Source: Aquabacterium sp.
GTDB lineage: Bacteria; Pseudomonadota; Gammaproteobacteria; Burkholderiales; Burkholderiaceae_C
DNA length: 64,000 nt
Reading direction: 5' to 3'
NCBI RefSeq assembly: GCF_030652515.1
Contig: NZ_JAUSAR010000013.1
Coordinates: 147,094-211,093, forward strand
How positions within the stretch are numbered: the first letter of the stretch is position 1; each line of letters starts with the position of its first letter. The notes under the pieces were generated by a model. That model had not been told where the DNA came from, did not search any database, and saw nothing but the letters and a program-made list of their open reading frames with translations. This document shows positions 16,329-27,458 of this stretch, in pieces. The position numbers and the translations under genes are program-made.

Positions 16329-18077
16329 ATGCACTCATTGATGGACGCCCGCGATCCCCACACCCCCCCGGCCGTGTTGGACCTGGACCGGGCGGCCCAC
16401 GCGGCCCTGGGCCGCCTCACCCAAGGCCTGTCACCGGCCGCCTTCTTGCTGGCTTACCTGGACTGGGCCGTGCACCTGGCCATCGCGCCCGGCAAGCAAC
16501 AGGCCTTGATCCAGAAGGCCCGCCAGCAATACCTGCGGCTGGCCGAGGTGGCATTGCCCACCACGAGCCCCACGGCGCCTTGCATTGAGCCCTTGCCCCA
16601 GGATCACCGCTTTGACGATCCGGCCTGGCGGCAATGGCCCTTCAACGTGATGGCCCAGGGCTTCCTGTTGACGCAGCAGTGGTGGCACTGCGCCACCACG
16701 GGCGTGCGCGGCGTGACCCCGCACCACGAAGACGTGATGACCTTCAATGCGCGGCAGGCGCTGGACATGCTGTCGCCTTCCAACTTCCTGGCCACCAACC
16801 CGCAGGCCTTGGCTGCCACCTTCAACGAGCAGGGCTTGAACCTGGTGCGTGGTGCTTTCAACGCGGCCGAGGACCTGACGCATGCGCTCAAGCACGAGCA
16901 CGGCACCGCCCCAGCATCATTCGTGGTGGGCCAGCACGTGGCGGCCACGCCTGGCCAGGTGGTGTTCCGCAACCACCTGATCGAGCTGATCCAGTACACG
17001 CCCACCACCGCCAAGGTCCACCCCGAGCCGATCCTGATCGTGCCCTCGTGGATCATGAAGTACTACATCCTGGACCTGTCGCCCCACAACTCGTTGGTGC
17101 GCTACCTGGTCGGGCAGGGGCACACGGTGTTCATCCTGTCATGGCGCAACCCCACGGCGGCCGACCGCGATCTGGGCATGGACGACTACCTCCAGCTTGG
17201 GCCGGTGGCCGCGATGAAAGCCGTCAAGCAACTGATGCCTGGCCGCCAGGTGCACGGCGTGGGCTATTGCCTGGGCGGTACCTTGCTGTCGATCGCGGCC
17301 GCCGCCTGGGCGCGCGATGGGGAGGCTGGCCTGGCCACCCTGAGCCTGCTGGCCACGCAAACCGATTTTGAAGAGCCGGGCGAGTTGTCCCTGTTCATCG
17401 ACGACAGCCAGCTCACCTACCTGGACGACCTGATGTGGGAGCAGGGCGTGCTGCAAGGGCCGCAGATGGGTGGCAGCTTCACCTACCTGAACACGCGCGA
17501 TCTGCTGTGGTCGCGCCTGGTGCGCGACTACCTGCTGGGCACCCGCCAGCCGCTCAACGACCTGATGTCGTGGAACCAGGACGTCACGCGCATGCCGCAC
17601 CGCATGCACTCGGAGTACCTGCGCAGCCTGTACCTGCACAACGACCTGTCCCATGGCAGCTACGAGGTGGGCGACCGGCCGGTGGCCTTGTCCGACATCA
17701 GCGTGCCGATCTTCTCGGTGGGCACCGTGAAGGACCACATCTCGCCCTGGCGTTCGGTCTACAAGCTGCACTTGCTGACCAGCGCGCCCATGACCTTCGC
17801 GCTGGCCAGTGGCGGGCACAACGCGGGCATCGTCAGCGAGCCCGGCCACGCGGGCCGCAGCTACCAGTTGCGCACCCGTCCCGAGGGCGCCCAGTACATG
17901 GATCCCGACACCTGGCTCGACACGGCCGAACACCACGAGGGTTCATGGTGGACAGCCTGGCAGAGCTGGTTGGCAGCCCATTCAGGCCAAGCGGTGAGGC
18001 CGCCCTCATTGGGCAACGCCAGGTTGGGACTGCCGCCGCTGGGCGATGCGCCAGGCCAATACGTGCTGACGCGCTAG
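16329..18077 (+). CDS. phaC: PHA/PHB synthase family protein
   Basis: Lipase-like box 'GYCLGG', 'PILIVPSWIMKYYILDLSPHNSLVRYLVGQGHTVFILSWRNP', 'GGHNAGIVSEPGH'. Confidence 0.9.
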   Translation: MHSLMDARDPHTPPAVLDLDRAAHAALGRLTQGLSPAAFLLAYLDWAVHLAIAPGKQQALIQKARQQYLRLAEVALPTTSPTAPCIEPLPQDHRFDDPAWRQWPFNVMAQGFLLTQQWWHCATTGVRGVTPHHEDVMTFNARQALDMLSPSNFLATNPQALAATFNEQGLNLVRGAFNAAEDLTHALKHEHGTAPASFVVGQHVAATPGQVVFRNHLIELIQYTPTTAKVHPEPILIVPSWIMKYYILDLSPHNSLVRYLVGQGHTVFILSWRNPTAADRDLGMDDYLQLGPVAAMKAVKQLMPGRQVHGVGYCLGGTLLSIAAAAWARDGEAGLATLSLLATQTDFEEPGELSLFIDDSQLTYLDDLMWEQGVLQGPQMGGSFTYLNTRDLLWSRLVRDYLLGTRQPLNDLMSWNQDVTRMPHRMHSEYLRSLYLHNDLSHGSYEVGDRPVALSDISVPIFSVGTVKDHISPWRSVYKLHLLTSAPMTFALASGGHNAGIVSEPGHAGRSYQLRTRPEGAQYMDPDTWLDTAEHHEGSWWTAWQSWLAAHSGQAVRPPSLGNARLGLPPLGDAPGQYVLTR

Positions 18078-18079
18078 CG

Positions 18080-20653
<2,574 letters not shown>

Positions 20654-20686
20654 CATGCACCCATCCTCAACGCTTTGGAGCCCTGC

Positions 20687-21109
20687 ATGAACATCCTGAT
20701 GCCCGTCGATGGGAGTGACTACACCAAGCGCATGCTGGCCTACATCGCTGCGCACGATGAGTTGCTGGGCCCCCAGCACGAGTTCACCATCCTGACGGTG
20801 GTGCCGCTGCTGCCTGCGGGCGTGACCGGCTTCCTGGAGCGCGCCATGGCCGATGCCTACTACGAAGACTGCGCGCAGGAGGTGCTGCGGCCCATCAAGG
20901 CATTCACCGACCAAAAGGGCTGGAAGGTTCAGTTGGTCAGCCGCAAGGGCCATGCCGCCGAGATGGTCGCGGAGTTCGCCGAGAAACACCCGACCGACCT
21001 GATCGTGATGGGCACCCATGGCCGCTCGCTCATCGGCAATGTGGTGCTGGGGTCGGTGGCCACCGGCGTGCTGGCGCGCACCAAGGTGCCTGTGCTGCTG
21101 GTGCGCTGA
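20687..21109 (+). CDS. Universal stress protein (UspA family)
   Basis: 'MNILMPVDGSDYTKRMLAYIA', 'DLIVMGTHGRSLIGNVVLGSVATGVLARTKVPVLLVR'. Confidence 0.93.
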   Translation: MNILMPVDGSDYTKRMLAYIAAHDELLGPQHEFTILTVVPLLPAGVTGFLERAMADAYYEDCAQEVLRPIKAFTDQKGWKVQLVSRKGHAAEMVAEFAEKHPTDLIVMGTHGRSLIGNVVLGSVATGVLARTKVPVLLVR

Positions 21110-21253
21110 CCCTGAAATAGCCCGGGAATCGGGCAATATGTCATGCAGCGCGGTGCCCCGTCAGGTTTTCCCGGGGTTCGGCGTCTGATACTGGTGCTCA
21201 CACTGACGGATGCCAGTTTTCCACCATGTCACTGTTGGCCCTGAAACGCGCGG

Positions 21254-23821
21254 GTGTCGTTGTGGATCCCGCTGACCATGGTTGAGCTGGCGCCCACACC
21301 GTTGCCCGCCAATGCGAACGAACCCTTGATGGACGGCGCGGCCGATGGGCCTGCGCAGCCCCGAGCGTCGGCCACCAGCGAGTTCGCCACCGCGCTGTCG
21401 CAGGGCTTCGGGGGTTTGCGTTTCCCGGCCGATCTGGAGCGGCGCTACCAGCAAGGCCGTGCCGATGAACGGTTGCGGCTGATCCACCGTGGCGTGTTCT
21501 GGGTGTTGCTGTTGTGGAACAGCCTCCTGCTCACTGATTGGCTGATGGTGCGCGACCAGTTCGGCAGCGCGCTGCAGTTGCGTTTGCTGTTCTACACCCC
21601 CCTGTGCTTGCTCTGGCTGCTTGGCATCAAACACCTGAGCTCCGCCGCGCGCGAATGGGTTGCGGCGGTCATGGGGCCGGTGGGGGCCGCCGTCACGATC
21701 TACCTGTGCTTGAACAGCCAGGACGAGTTGGCCCCGTCTTACCTGGTCGTCCTGTGCATGGTCCAGTTGATCAATGGCGGCATGATGCAGCTGCGGTTCT
21801 GGAAAGCCATGCTGGTGGACACCGTCATCCTGATGATGTACGCGTGGGCCGCCTTGACCCTGCCCAACCCGCCCACGGCGGTCATGATCGCGATGACGCT
21901 GGTCATGGTGTCGGTCATCGTGTTCACGCTGTATGGCAGCTACTGGCTGGAGCACGAAGACCGCTCCAACTGGCTGATGCTGGAGCACGAGCAATGGCTG
22001 CAACGCCAACTGGTGCAGGGCAACCAGCAATTGGAGAGACTCTCGCGTTTCGATCCCTTGACCTCGCTGGCCAACCGCCGTCATTTCGACGAGTTCCTGA
22101 AGCACACCTGGGCTCGCGCCAGCCACGACGGTGACGCCGCGGCCCTGCTGATGATCGACATCGACCACTTCAAGGCCTACAACGACGAGCATGGCCACCC
22201 GGCCGGTGATGCCTGCCTCCAGGCCGTGGCCGAGGCTTTGCGGGATTGCCTGCGCCAGCCTGAAGACCTGGTGGCACGCTACGGTGGCGAAGAGTTCATC
22301 GCGCTGTTGAGCCACTCGGACCTGCCGGCGGCCATGGTGGCGGCCGAGCGGGTGCGGGCTGGCGTGGCCAGCGGCACCACCCCGGTCACGGTGAGCATCG
22401 GGGTGGCCAGCGTGCGTCCTGGTGCCCACGGCATCACGCCGACCGGGCTGATGGCCGCGGCCGATCAAGCCTTGTACCAGGCCAAGGGCGACGGACGCAA
22501 CCGGGTGTGCTCGGCCGATGTCCAGCCATCGTCAGACCTGGCGCAGGTGCCGCCCGAGCCCCTGGCGACCTTGCCAGGCGAGCCGATCCCCTCCGCCGCG
22601 TTGCACGACGAGGTGGCGTTGGCCCAGGCGCAGATCGACCGCAGCTGTTCCTGGATGCGCTTTCCTGCCGCCCTGGAGCAGCAATTCCTGAACAACGGCG
22701 CCCCGGCTCGCCTGCGCTATCTGGTGCTCAGCGGGATCCTCTCGCTCTTCGTGTTCAATGGCTTCCTTTGGGCCGACTATCTGATGGCGGCGGACGTGTT
22801 CGAGCTGGCCGTCAAGATCCGCCTGGGCCTGTTCACACCCCTGGCCATCGCCTTGCTGCTGCTGGGCTGGTTTGGCCGCGACTGGGTGTTGCGCACTGTG
22901 CCGCCCATGCTGGTGGAGTGCCTGGTGCTGGTCAGTGGCGTGTTCTCGGCGGCCTGCGTGGCCTACATCCTGGCCGCCACCCGCAGCCCGACGGGGCAGT
23001 ACTACCACGTGGGCCTGATGGTGGTGGTCATTTACGCCAACATCGTGCAGCGGCTGCGCTTCTGGTACGCGCTGGCTTGCTCTGTGGCCATCCTGGCCAT
23101 GCACATTGGTGGAGTGCTGATGGTGCCCGCTTTCAATGAGCGCCTGATCCTGCCCGTCATCTCCCTGGTCGGCGCCACCGTGGTCTCCACCCTGATGGCC
23201 AACTACGCCATGGAGCGCGACGAGCGCAAGCGCTACCTGCTGGTTCTGCGGCAAAAGCAGTTGCTGCAAGATCTGGACGAGGTGCACCAACGCTTGCAGA
23301 ACCTGGCCCGGGTGGACGTGCTCACCGGCGCCTACAACCGCCGCCACCTGCAGGAGTATTTGCGCCAGACCTGGCAGCGGGCCCAGCACGGGCAAGGCGA
23401 GGTGGCCGTGATCATGCTGGACGTGGACCACTTCAAGAAATACAACGACCGCTATGGCCACCCGGCCGGCGACCGTTGCCTGGTCCAGGTGGCCGAGGTC
23501 ATGCAGGCCTGCCTGCGCCGACCTGGCGACCTCGTAGCCCGCTACGGTGGCGAGGAGTTCATCGCGGTGCTGCCGCAAACCAGCGCCGAGCTGGCGCAGC
23601 AAGCGGCCGAGCGCATACGCTTGGCCGTGCAAGCCTTGCAGGTTCGGCACGAAGGATCAGACACGGCCGCCATGGTGACGGTCAGCGTGGGTGTGGCCAG
23701 CGCGCGGGCCGGTGCCGGGCAGACCGAATCCGACCTGATCGCGGCGGCCGATGCGGCCCTGTACCAAGCCAAACACGGTGGCCGCAACCGGGTCAGCCTG
23801 GCCGCGGCCAGGCGAGCCTGA
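21254..23821 (+). CDS. Tandem-duplicated membrane-GGDEF / membrane-GGDEF protein (putative dual diguanylate cyclase)
   Basis: Two GGEEF sites ('LVARYGGEEFIALL' and 'LVARYGGEEFIAVL'), each preceded by its own multi-TM region; starts 'FPADLERRYQQG' and 'FPAALEQQFLNNG' are homologous. Confidence 0.92.
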   Translation: MSLWIPLTMVELAPTPLPANANEPLMDGAADGPAQPRASATSEFATALSQGFGGLRFPADLERRYQQGRADERLRLIHRGVFWVLLLWNSLLLTDWLMVRDQFGSALQLRLLFYTPLCLLWLLGIKHLSSAAREWVAAVMGPVGAAVTIYLCLNSQDELAPSYLVVLCMVQLINGGMMQLRFWKAMLVDTVILMMYAWAALTLPNPPTAVMIAMTLVMVSVIVFTLYGSYWLEHEDRSNWLMLEHEQWLQRQLVQGNQQLERLSRFDPLTSLANRRHFDEFLKHTWARASHDGDAAALLMIDIDHFKAYNDEHGHPAGDACLQAVAEALRDCLRQPEDLVARYGGEEFIALLSHSDLPAAMVAAERVRAGVASGTTPVTVSIGVASVRPGAHGITPTGLMAAADQALYQAKGDGRNRVCSADVQPSSDLAQVPPEPLATLPGEPIPSAALHDEVALAQAQIDRSCSWMRFPAALEQQFLNNGAPARLRYLVLSGILSLFVFNGFLWADYLMAADVFELAVKIRLGLFTPLAIALLLLGWFGRDWVLRTVPPMLVECLVLVSGVFSAACVAYILAATRSPTGQYYHVGLMVVVIYANIVQRLRFWYALACSVAILAMHIGGVLMVPAFNERLILPVISLVGATVVSTLMANYAMERDERKRYLLVLRQKQLLQDLDEVHQRLQNLARVDVLTGAYNRRHLQEYLRQTWQRAQHGQGEVAVIMLDVDHFKKYNDRYGHPAGDRCLVQVAEVMQACLRRPGDLVARYGGEEFIAVLPQTSAELAQQAAERIRLAVQALQVRHEGSDTAAMVTVSVGVASARAGAGQTESDLIAAADAALYQAKHGGRNRVSLAAARRA

Positions 23822-23822
23822 A

Positions 23823-24626
23823 TCAGTCAGGCTTGAAAACCTGGCGCACGTGGGCGACGATGTCGTCGGGCGCGGGCACCGTTTCCGAGCCGGGCACGGT
23901 CAATTGCATCCAGCGCCTCAGGCCGGCCCACGCGAACAGGTTGTGTTTGACGACCGAATCGAGGTCGGCCTTGAAGCCCGTGTCGGACCACGCGATGGCC
24001 GTGTGGACGGCCGTGCCCACCAGGCCGCTGGCGGCCAGTTTCAAATCGATCTCGGTGCTCACCTGTGGGTGCAAGCCCTGCGTCAGCGTTTCGATGACCT
24101 GCTGATAGACCAGCAGCGCCGATTGGCCTTCGCGGAGCTTGGATTGCTCGCGCCAGACGCCATCAATCAGGATGATCTGGACGCGGCGCGGGTCGTCGCG
24201 GATGAAGCGCAAGAAGGCGCCCAGGCCCGATTCCAGAAGCGCTTCTTCATTCAGTGGGGCCTGCATGATGGCGCCGCTGACGGCGGCCATGAGGTCGCGC
24301 ACCAAGTGCTTGAACACGGTGTCGAAAACCTCGTGCGTGCTCTTGAAGGATTCGTAGAAATAGCGCTCGCTCAGGCGTGATTGCGCGCAGATGTCGCGCA
24401 TGGTGGCCCGCGCGAACCCTTGCTGCCCAAAAACCTCGATGCCCGCATCGATCAGCCGCCGCCGCCGCAAACGGGTGCGCTCCTCCAGCGGGACGCCCGA
24501 GTACATGCGCGGTTTCACGTCGGCGGGTGGCGGTTGCAAAGGCATTGGGAATTGGACAACGACGATGGCTGATTTGATCGACACCTTGAGTATGGGGTCA
24601 TCCAGCCGTCGCAAGGGTGTTTCCAT
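23823..24626 (-). CDS. TetR family regulator
   Basis: 'RRRRLIDAGIEVFGQQGFARATMRDICAQSRLSERYFYESFKS'; start uncertain. Confidence 0.85.
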   Translation of the reverse strand: METPLRRLDDPILKVSIKSAIVVVQFPMPLQPPPADVKPRMYSGVPLEERTRLRRRRLIDAGIEVFGQQGFARATMRDICAQSRLSERYFYESFKSTHEVFDTVFKHLVRDLMAAVSGAIMQAPLNEEALLESGLGAFLRFIRDDPRRVQIILIDGVWREQSKLREGQSALLVYQQVIETLTQGLHPQVSTEIDLKLAASGLVGTAVHTAIAWSDTGFKADLDSVVKHNLFAWAGLRRWMQLTVPGSETVPAPDDIVAHVRQVFKPD

Positions 24627-24747
24627 GCTTGTGAAAACCCCTTAGGTTGTCGTTTTAGCCCCCCTTTTGACTACCAGGCCCGTGTTCGCGGGGGGAAGGG
24701 TGAAAGGGCGGCTCACCTTGGCGCAAACCCTCTGATGAACTGCTTAA

Positions 24748-24764
24748 TCAGTTTGTCAAACTGA
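24748..24764. promoter_or_regulatory. 17-bp palindrome TCAGTTTGTCAAACTGA, candidate TetR operator
   Basis: Perfect inverted repeat around a single central base, between divergent tetR and lipase genes. Confidence 0.65.
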
Positions 24765-24775
24765 CCCCATGCGAT

Positions 24776-24798
24776 TAATCGATCGCTGGTAATCGATC
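24776..24798. repeat. Direct repeat TAATCGATC x2 in lipase promoter region
   Basis: TAATCGATC at 24776-24784 and 24790-24798. Confidence 0.6.
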
Positions 24799-24835
24799 CC
24801 CGATAGGTTGCCGGAACCAAAATGGAGAGAGACTC

Positions 24836-26629
24836 ATGATGACCACCTTCTTTCGCCGCCCCGCTCTGGCACTGCCTTTGGCTGCCATGGCCCTGGCGGT
24901 GACGTCGGCCTACGCGGCCCCCACGGCCGGCCCATCCGGCATCGCCTTCTACACGGCCCCGGCCAGCCTCACCGGCGTCCATGGTGACCTGATCTCTTAC
25001 CGCACCACGACCGTCAACCTGGGTGCCACGGCGCCAGCCGTCAAGGCCTGGAACGTGATGTACCAGTCCACCGATTCGGTGGGCGCTGCCAACGTGGTCA
25101 CCGGCACGGTGCTGGTCCCGACGGCCGCCTGGGCGGGCACGGGTGAACGCCCCATCGTTTCATATGCCGTGGGCACCCACGGTCTGGCCCAACCTTGCGC
25201 GCCTTCGCTGCAAATGGCCGCTGGCAAGGACTATGAAGCCGCCAACATCGCCGCCGCCCTGAAGGCCGGTTACGCGGTTCTGGTTTCCGACTACGCGGGT
25301 TACACCACCGGCAGCACGCCCACTTACCTGGCCGGTGCTTCGCAAGGCAACGCCGTGCTGGACATCGTCCGCGCGGCCAGCCAAATCCCGTCGGTGGGCC
25401 TGAGCGCCACCGCCAAGACTGCCATCTGGGGTTACTCGCAAGGTGGCCAAAGCGCCTCCTGGGCCGCTGAACGCAAGGCCACCTACGTGCCCAGCCTGAA
25501 CCTGGTGGGCGTGGCCGCCGGCGGCACCCCCGCTGACTTCATCACCACGGCCAAGTACCTGGACGGCTCCAACGGCGCCTCCTTCCTGTTCGGCGGTGTG
25601 GTCGGCCTGGCCGAGCAATACCCCACCGCCATCCCGCTGGACACGCTGGCCAATGCCACTGGCCAAGCCGCCATCGCCCGTGCCAAGAACCAGTGCGTGT
25701 TCGAGTCGCTGTTCGACCTGATGAATGACAGCCTGTCCGAGTACACGGTGGGCAACCAGACGCTGGACCAGCTGATCGCCGTGCCCGCGATCAACGCCAC
25801 GCTGAAGGCGCAGAACCTGGGCGCCACCAAGGTCCCCGTGCCGATGTACCAGTACCACGGCCAGGCCGACGAGTTCATCCCCATCGAACAGCACGTGGAT
25901 TTGAAGCGCAAGTACTGCGCCAAGTTCAGCAATGTGTACTTCGACGTGTACCCCAGCGAGCACATCGTGACGCAGTTCCAGGCCGCACCCACCGTGCTGA
26001 CCTGGCTGGGTGACCGCTTCAATGGCAAGAGCGCGACCAGCAGCTGCCTGACCTTGTCGGCCGTGCCCAAATCGACCGCCAACCCCAACAAGGGCAACTT
26101 CGTGGTGTCCCTCAAGAGCTGGCCTCTGGTTGCCAGCGTGGGCCTGAAGACCCTGGGTCAGACCGTGAACCTGCCCACCACCTCGACCTTCACGGCCGAG
26201 ACGGACATCACGGCCCAACGCCTGACCGGCACCCTCTCGGTGCCGAACTTCAGCCAGTCGATCAAGATCCTGGGCATTGGCTCGCAGGTCGGCATGAAGA
26301 TCACGCCTGTGGGCGAGGCCACCGGCACGGTGTCGCTGGACAACGATGGCCAGTTGCACGTTCATGGCCTGGTCAAGGCCGACATCACGATCACGTCCCT
26401 GTCGGGTCTGCCGATCGGTTCGTGCAAGACGGTGACGCCAGTCGAGTTCCCCATCGACTTCGATGGTCCGATCTCTTCACTGGGCAATGGCAACCTGAAC
26501 TTCTCGGGCACGACGACCTTCCCGCAACTGAAGGGCTGCGGCGTCTCGGCGATCCTGACCGCGGTCATGTCCGGCCCTGGCCAGACCTACTCGTTCACCG
26601 TGAAGCCCCCGGCTCCCCGCAAGTTCTGA
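24836..26629 (+). CDS. Secreted lipase/esterase (LIP-type alpha/beta hydrolase) with C-terminal extension
   Basis: Signal peptide 'ALPLAAMALAVTSAYA'; nucleophile elbow 'IWGYSQGGQSASWAAE'; 'QYHGQADEFIPIEQ'; about 200-aa C-terminal beta-rich domain. Confidence 0.82.
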   Translation: MMTTFFRRPALALPLAAMALAVTSAYAAPTAGPSGIAFYTAPASLTGVHGDLISYRTTTVNLGATAPAVKAWNVMYQSTDSVGAANVVTGTVLVPTAAWAGTGERPIVSYAVGTHGLAQPCAPSLQMAAGKDYEAANIAAALKAGYAVLVSDYAGYTTGSTPTYLAGASQGNAVLDIVRAASQIPSVGLSATAKTAIWGYSQGGQSASWAAERKATYVPSLNLVGVAAGGTPADFITTAKYLDGSNGASFLFGGVVGLAEQYPTAIPLDTLANATGQAAIARAKNQCVFESLFDLMNDSLSEYTVGNQTLDQLIAVPAINATLKAQNLGATKVPVPMYQYHGQADEFIPIEQHVDLKRKYCAKFSNVYFDVYPSEHIVTQFQAAPTVLTWLGDRFNGKSATSSCLTLSAVPKSTANPNKGNFVVSLKSWPLVASVGLKTLGQTVNLPTTSTFTAETDITAQRLTGTLSVPNFSQSIKILGIGSQVGMKITPVGEATGTVSLDNDGQLHVHGLVKADITITSLSGLPIGSCKTVTPVEFPIDFDGPISSLGNGNLNFSGTTTFPQLKGCGVSAILTAVMSGPGQTYSFTVKPPAPRKF

Positions 26630-26655
26630 TCACCGCCTGAGGTGAACTGAACGCG

Positions 26656-26693
26656 AGGCCGACCCACCTTTGAAAAGGCGGGTCGGCCTTTTG
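26656..26693 (+). terminator. Rho-independent terminator after lipase gene
   Basis: AGGCCGACCC-A-CCTTT-GA-AAAGG-C-GGGTCGGCCT followed by TTTTGT. Confidence 0.85.
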
Positions 26694-26803
26694 TCTTTCT
26701 ACGGGTTTTCTCGCCCGGGTTTTACTGAGTGGGCATTTTGTCCCACCCTGTGCACACTGCCGGTTGACACCGATTTGGCGGAACAAATCTAAGGATTCGA
26801 AAA

Positions 26804-27457
26804 ATGGCACAAGTTCAAGTGGCGCGCAGCGCGGGCAAACAGTGGTTCGCCTTGCTGGCCCTGATTGGTGGGGCGATGGCGGCCGTGCTGTGGTGGTGGT
26901 CCCACCGCGATGATGCGGCCGTGAGCGAGCCTGTGGCCAGTTCGGCCCCTGCCCCCGAGGCCGCTGCTCTGGTCCAGCCAGTGGCGCTGGCCCAGCCCGC
27001 GGCCGCCTTGCCCACCACCGAGGCGGGCTTGATGGCCCAACAAGCCGCTGCCGCCCAGGTCGTGGCGCGTGCGCCCGCCATGAAGCCCATCACGGGGCCT
27101 GTCACGGAGCGCCCGGAGTTCGTGTCTGAAATGGAGTGGACGATGCTGAAAGGCGTTGCCCAGCAAAACGCCACGCCCGACGCGGAGCTGACGCGCCTGG
27201 TCAACAAGCTGCGCTTCATGAAGCAACTGGAGCTGTGGCAGTCGATGGAGCACTCCAATGACATGGCCAAACGCCAGCTGCTGGCCGAGCAACTGCTGGA
27301 CGATCTGCCCCAGCGCGTGGCCAATGCCGACCTGGACAAGCCAGAAGCCCAGAAGCTGCAAGCCTCCTTGCTGAAGGATGCCGTGAGCGACGAGCAAGCG
27401 CGCAAGAAGCGCGCTGAAGTGGAATCCCGCCGCCTGGGTGCTTCCGCCGCCAGCTGA
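26804..27457 (+). CDS. Membrane-anchored, Ala/Pro-linker, helical periplasmic protein of unknown function
   Basis: Single TM 'WFALLALIGGAMAAVLWWW', Ala/Pro/Val-rich spacer, then charged helical region. Confidence 0.6.
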   Translation: MAQVQVARSAGKQWFALLALIGGAMAAVLWWWSHRDDAAVSEPVASSAPAPEAAALVQPVALAQPAAALPTTEAGLMAQQAAAAQVVARAPAMKPITGPVTERPEFVSEMEWTMLKGVAQQNATPDAELTRLVNKLRFMKQLELWQSMEHSNDMAKRQLLAEQLLDDLPQRVANADLDKPEAQKLQASLLKDAVSDEQARKKRAEVESRRLGASAAS

Positions 27458-27458
27458 T

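Noticed and set aside
21161-22468. 435-aa minus-strand ORF (and 22532-23650)
   Set aside because: Antisense to the dual GGDEF gene; repetitive H/Q/G composition.
26804-27457. Lipase chaperone (Lif/LipB)
   Set aside because: Too short and no Lif signature motif seen; kept as unknown with a weak analogy.
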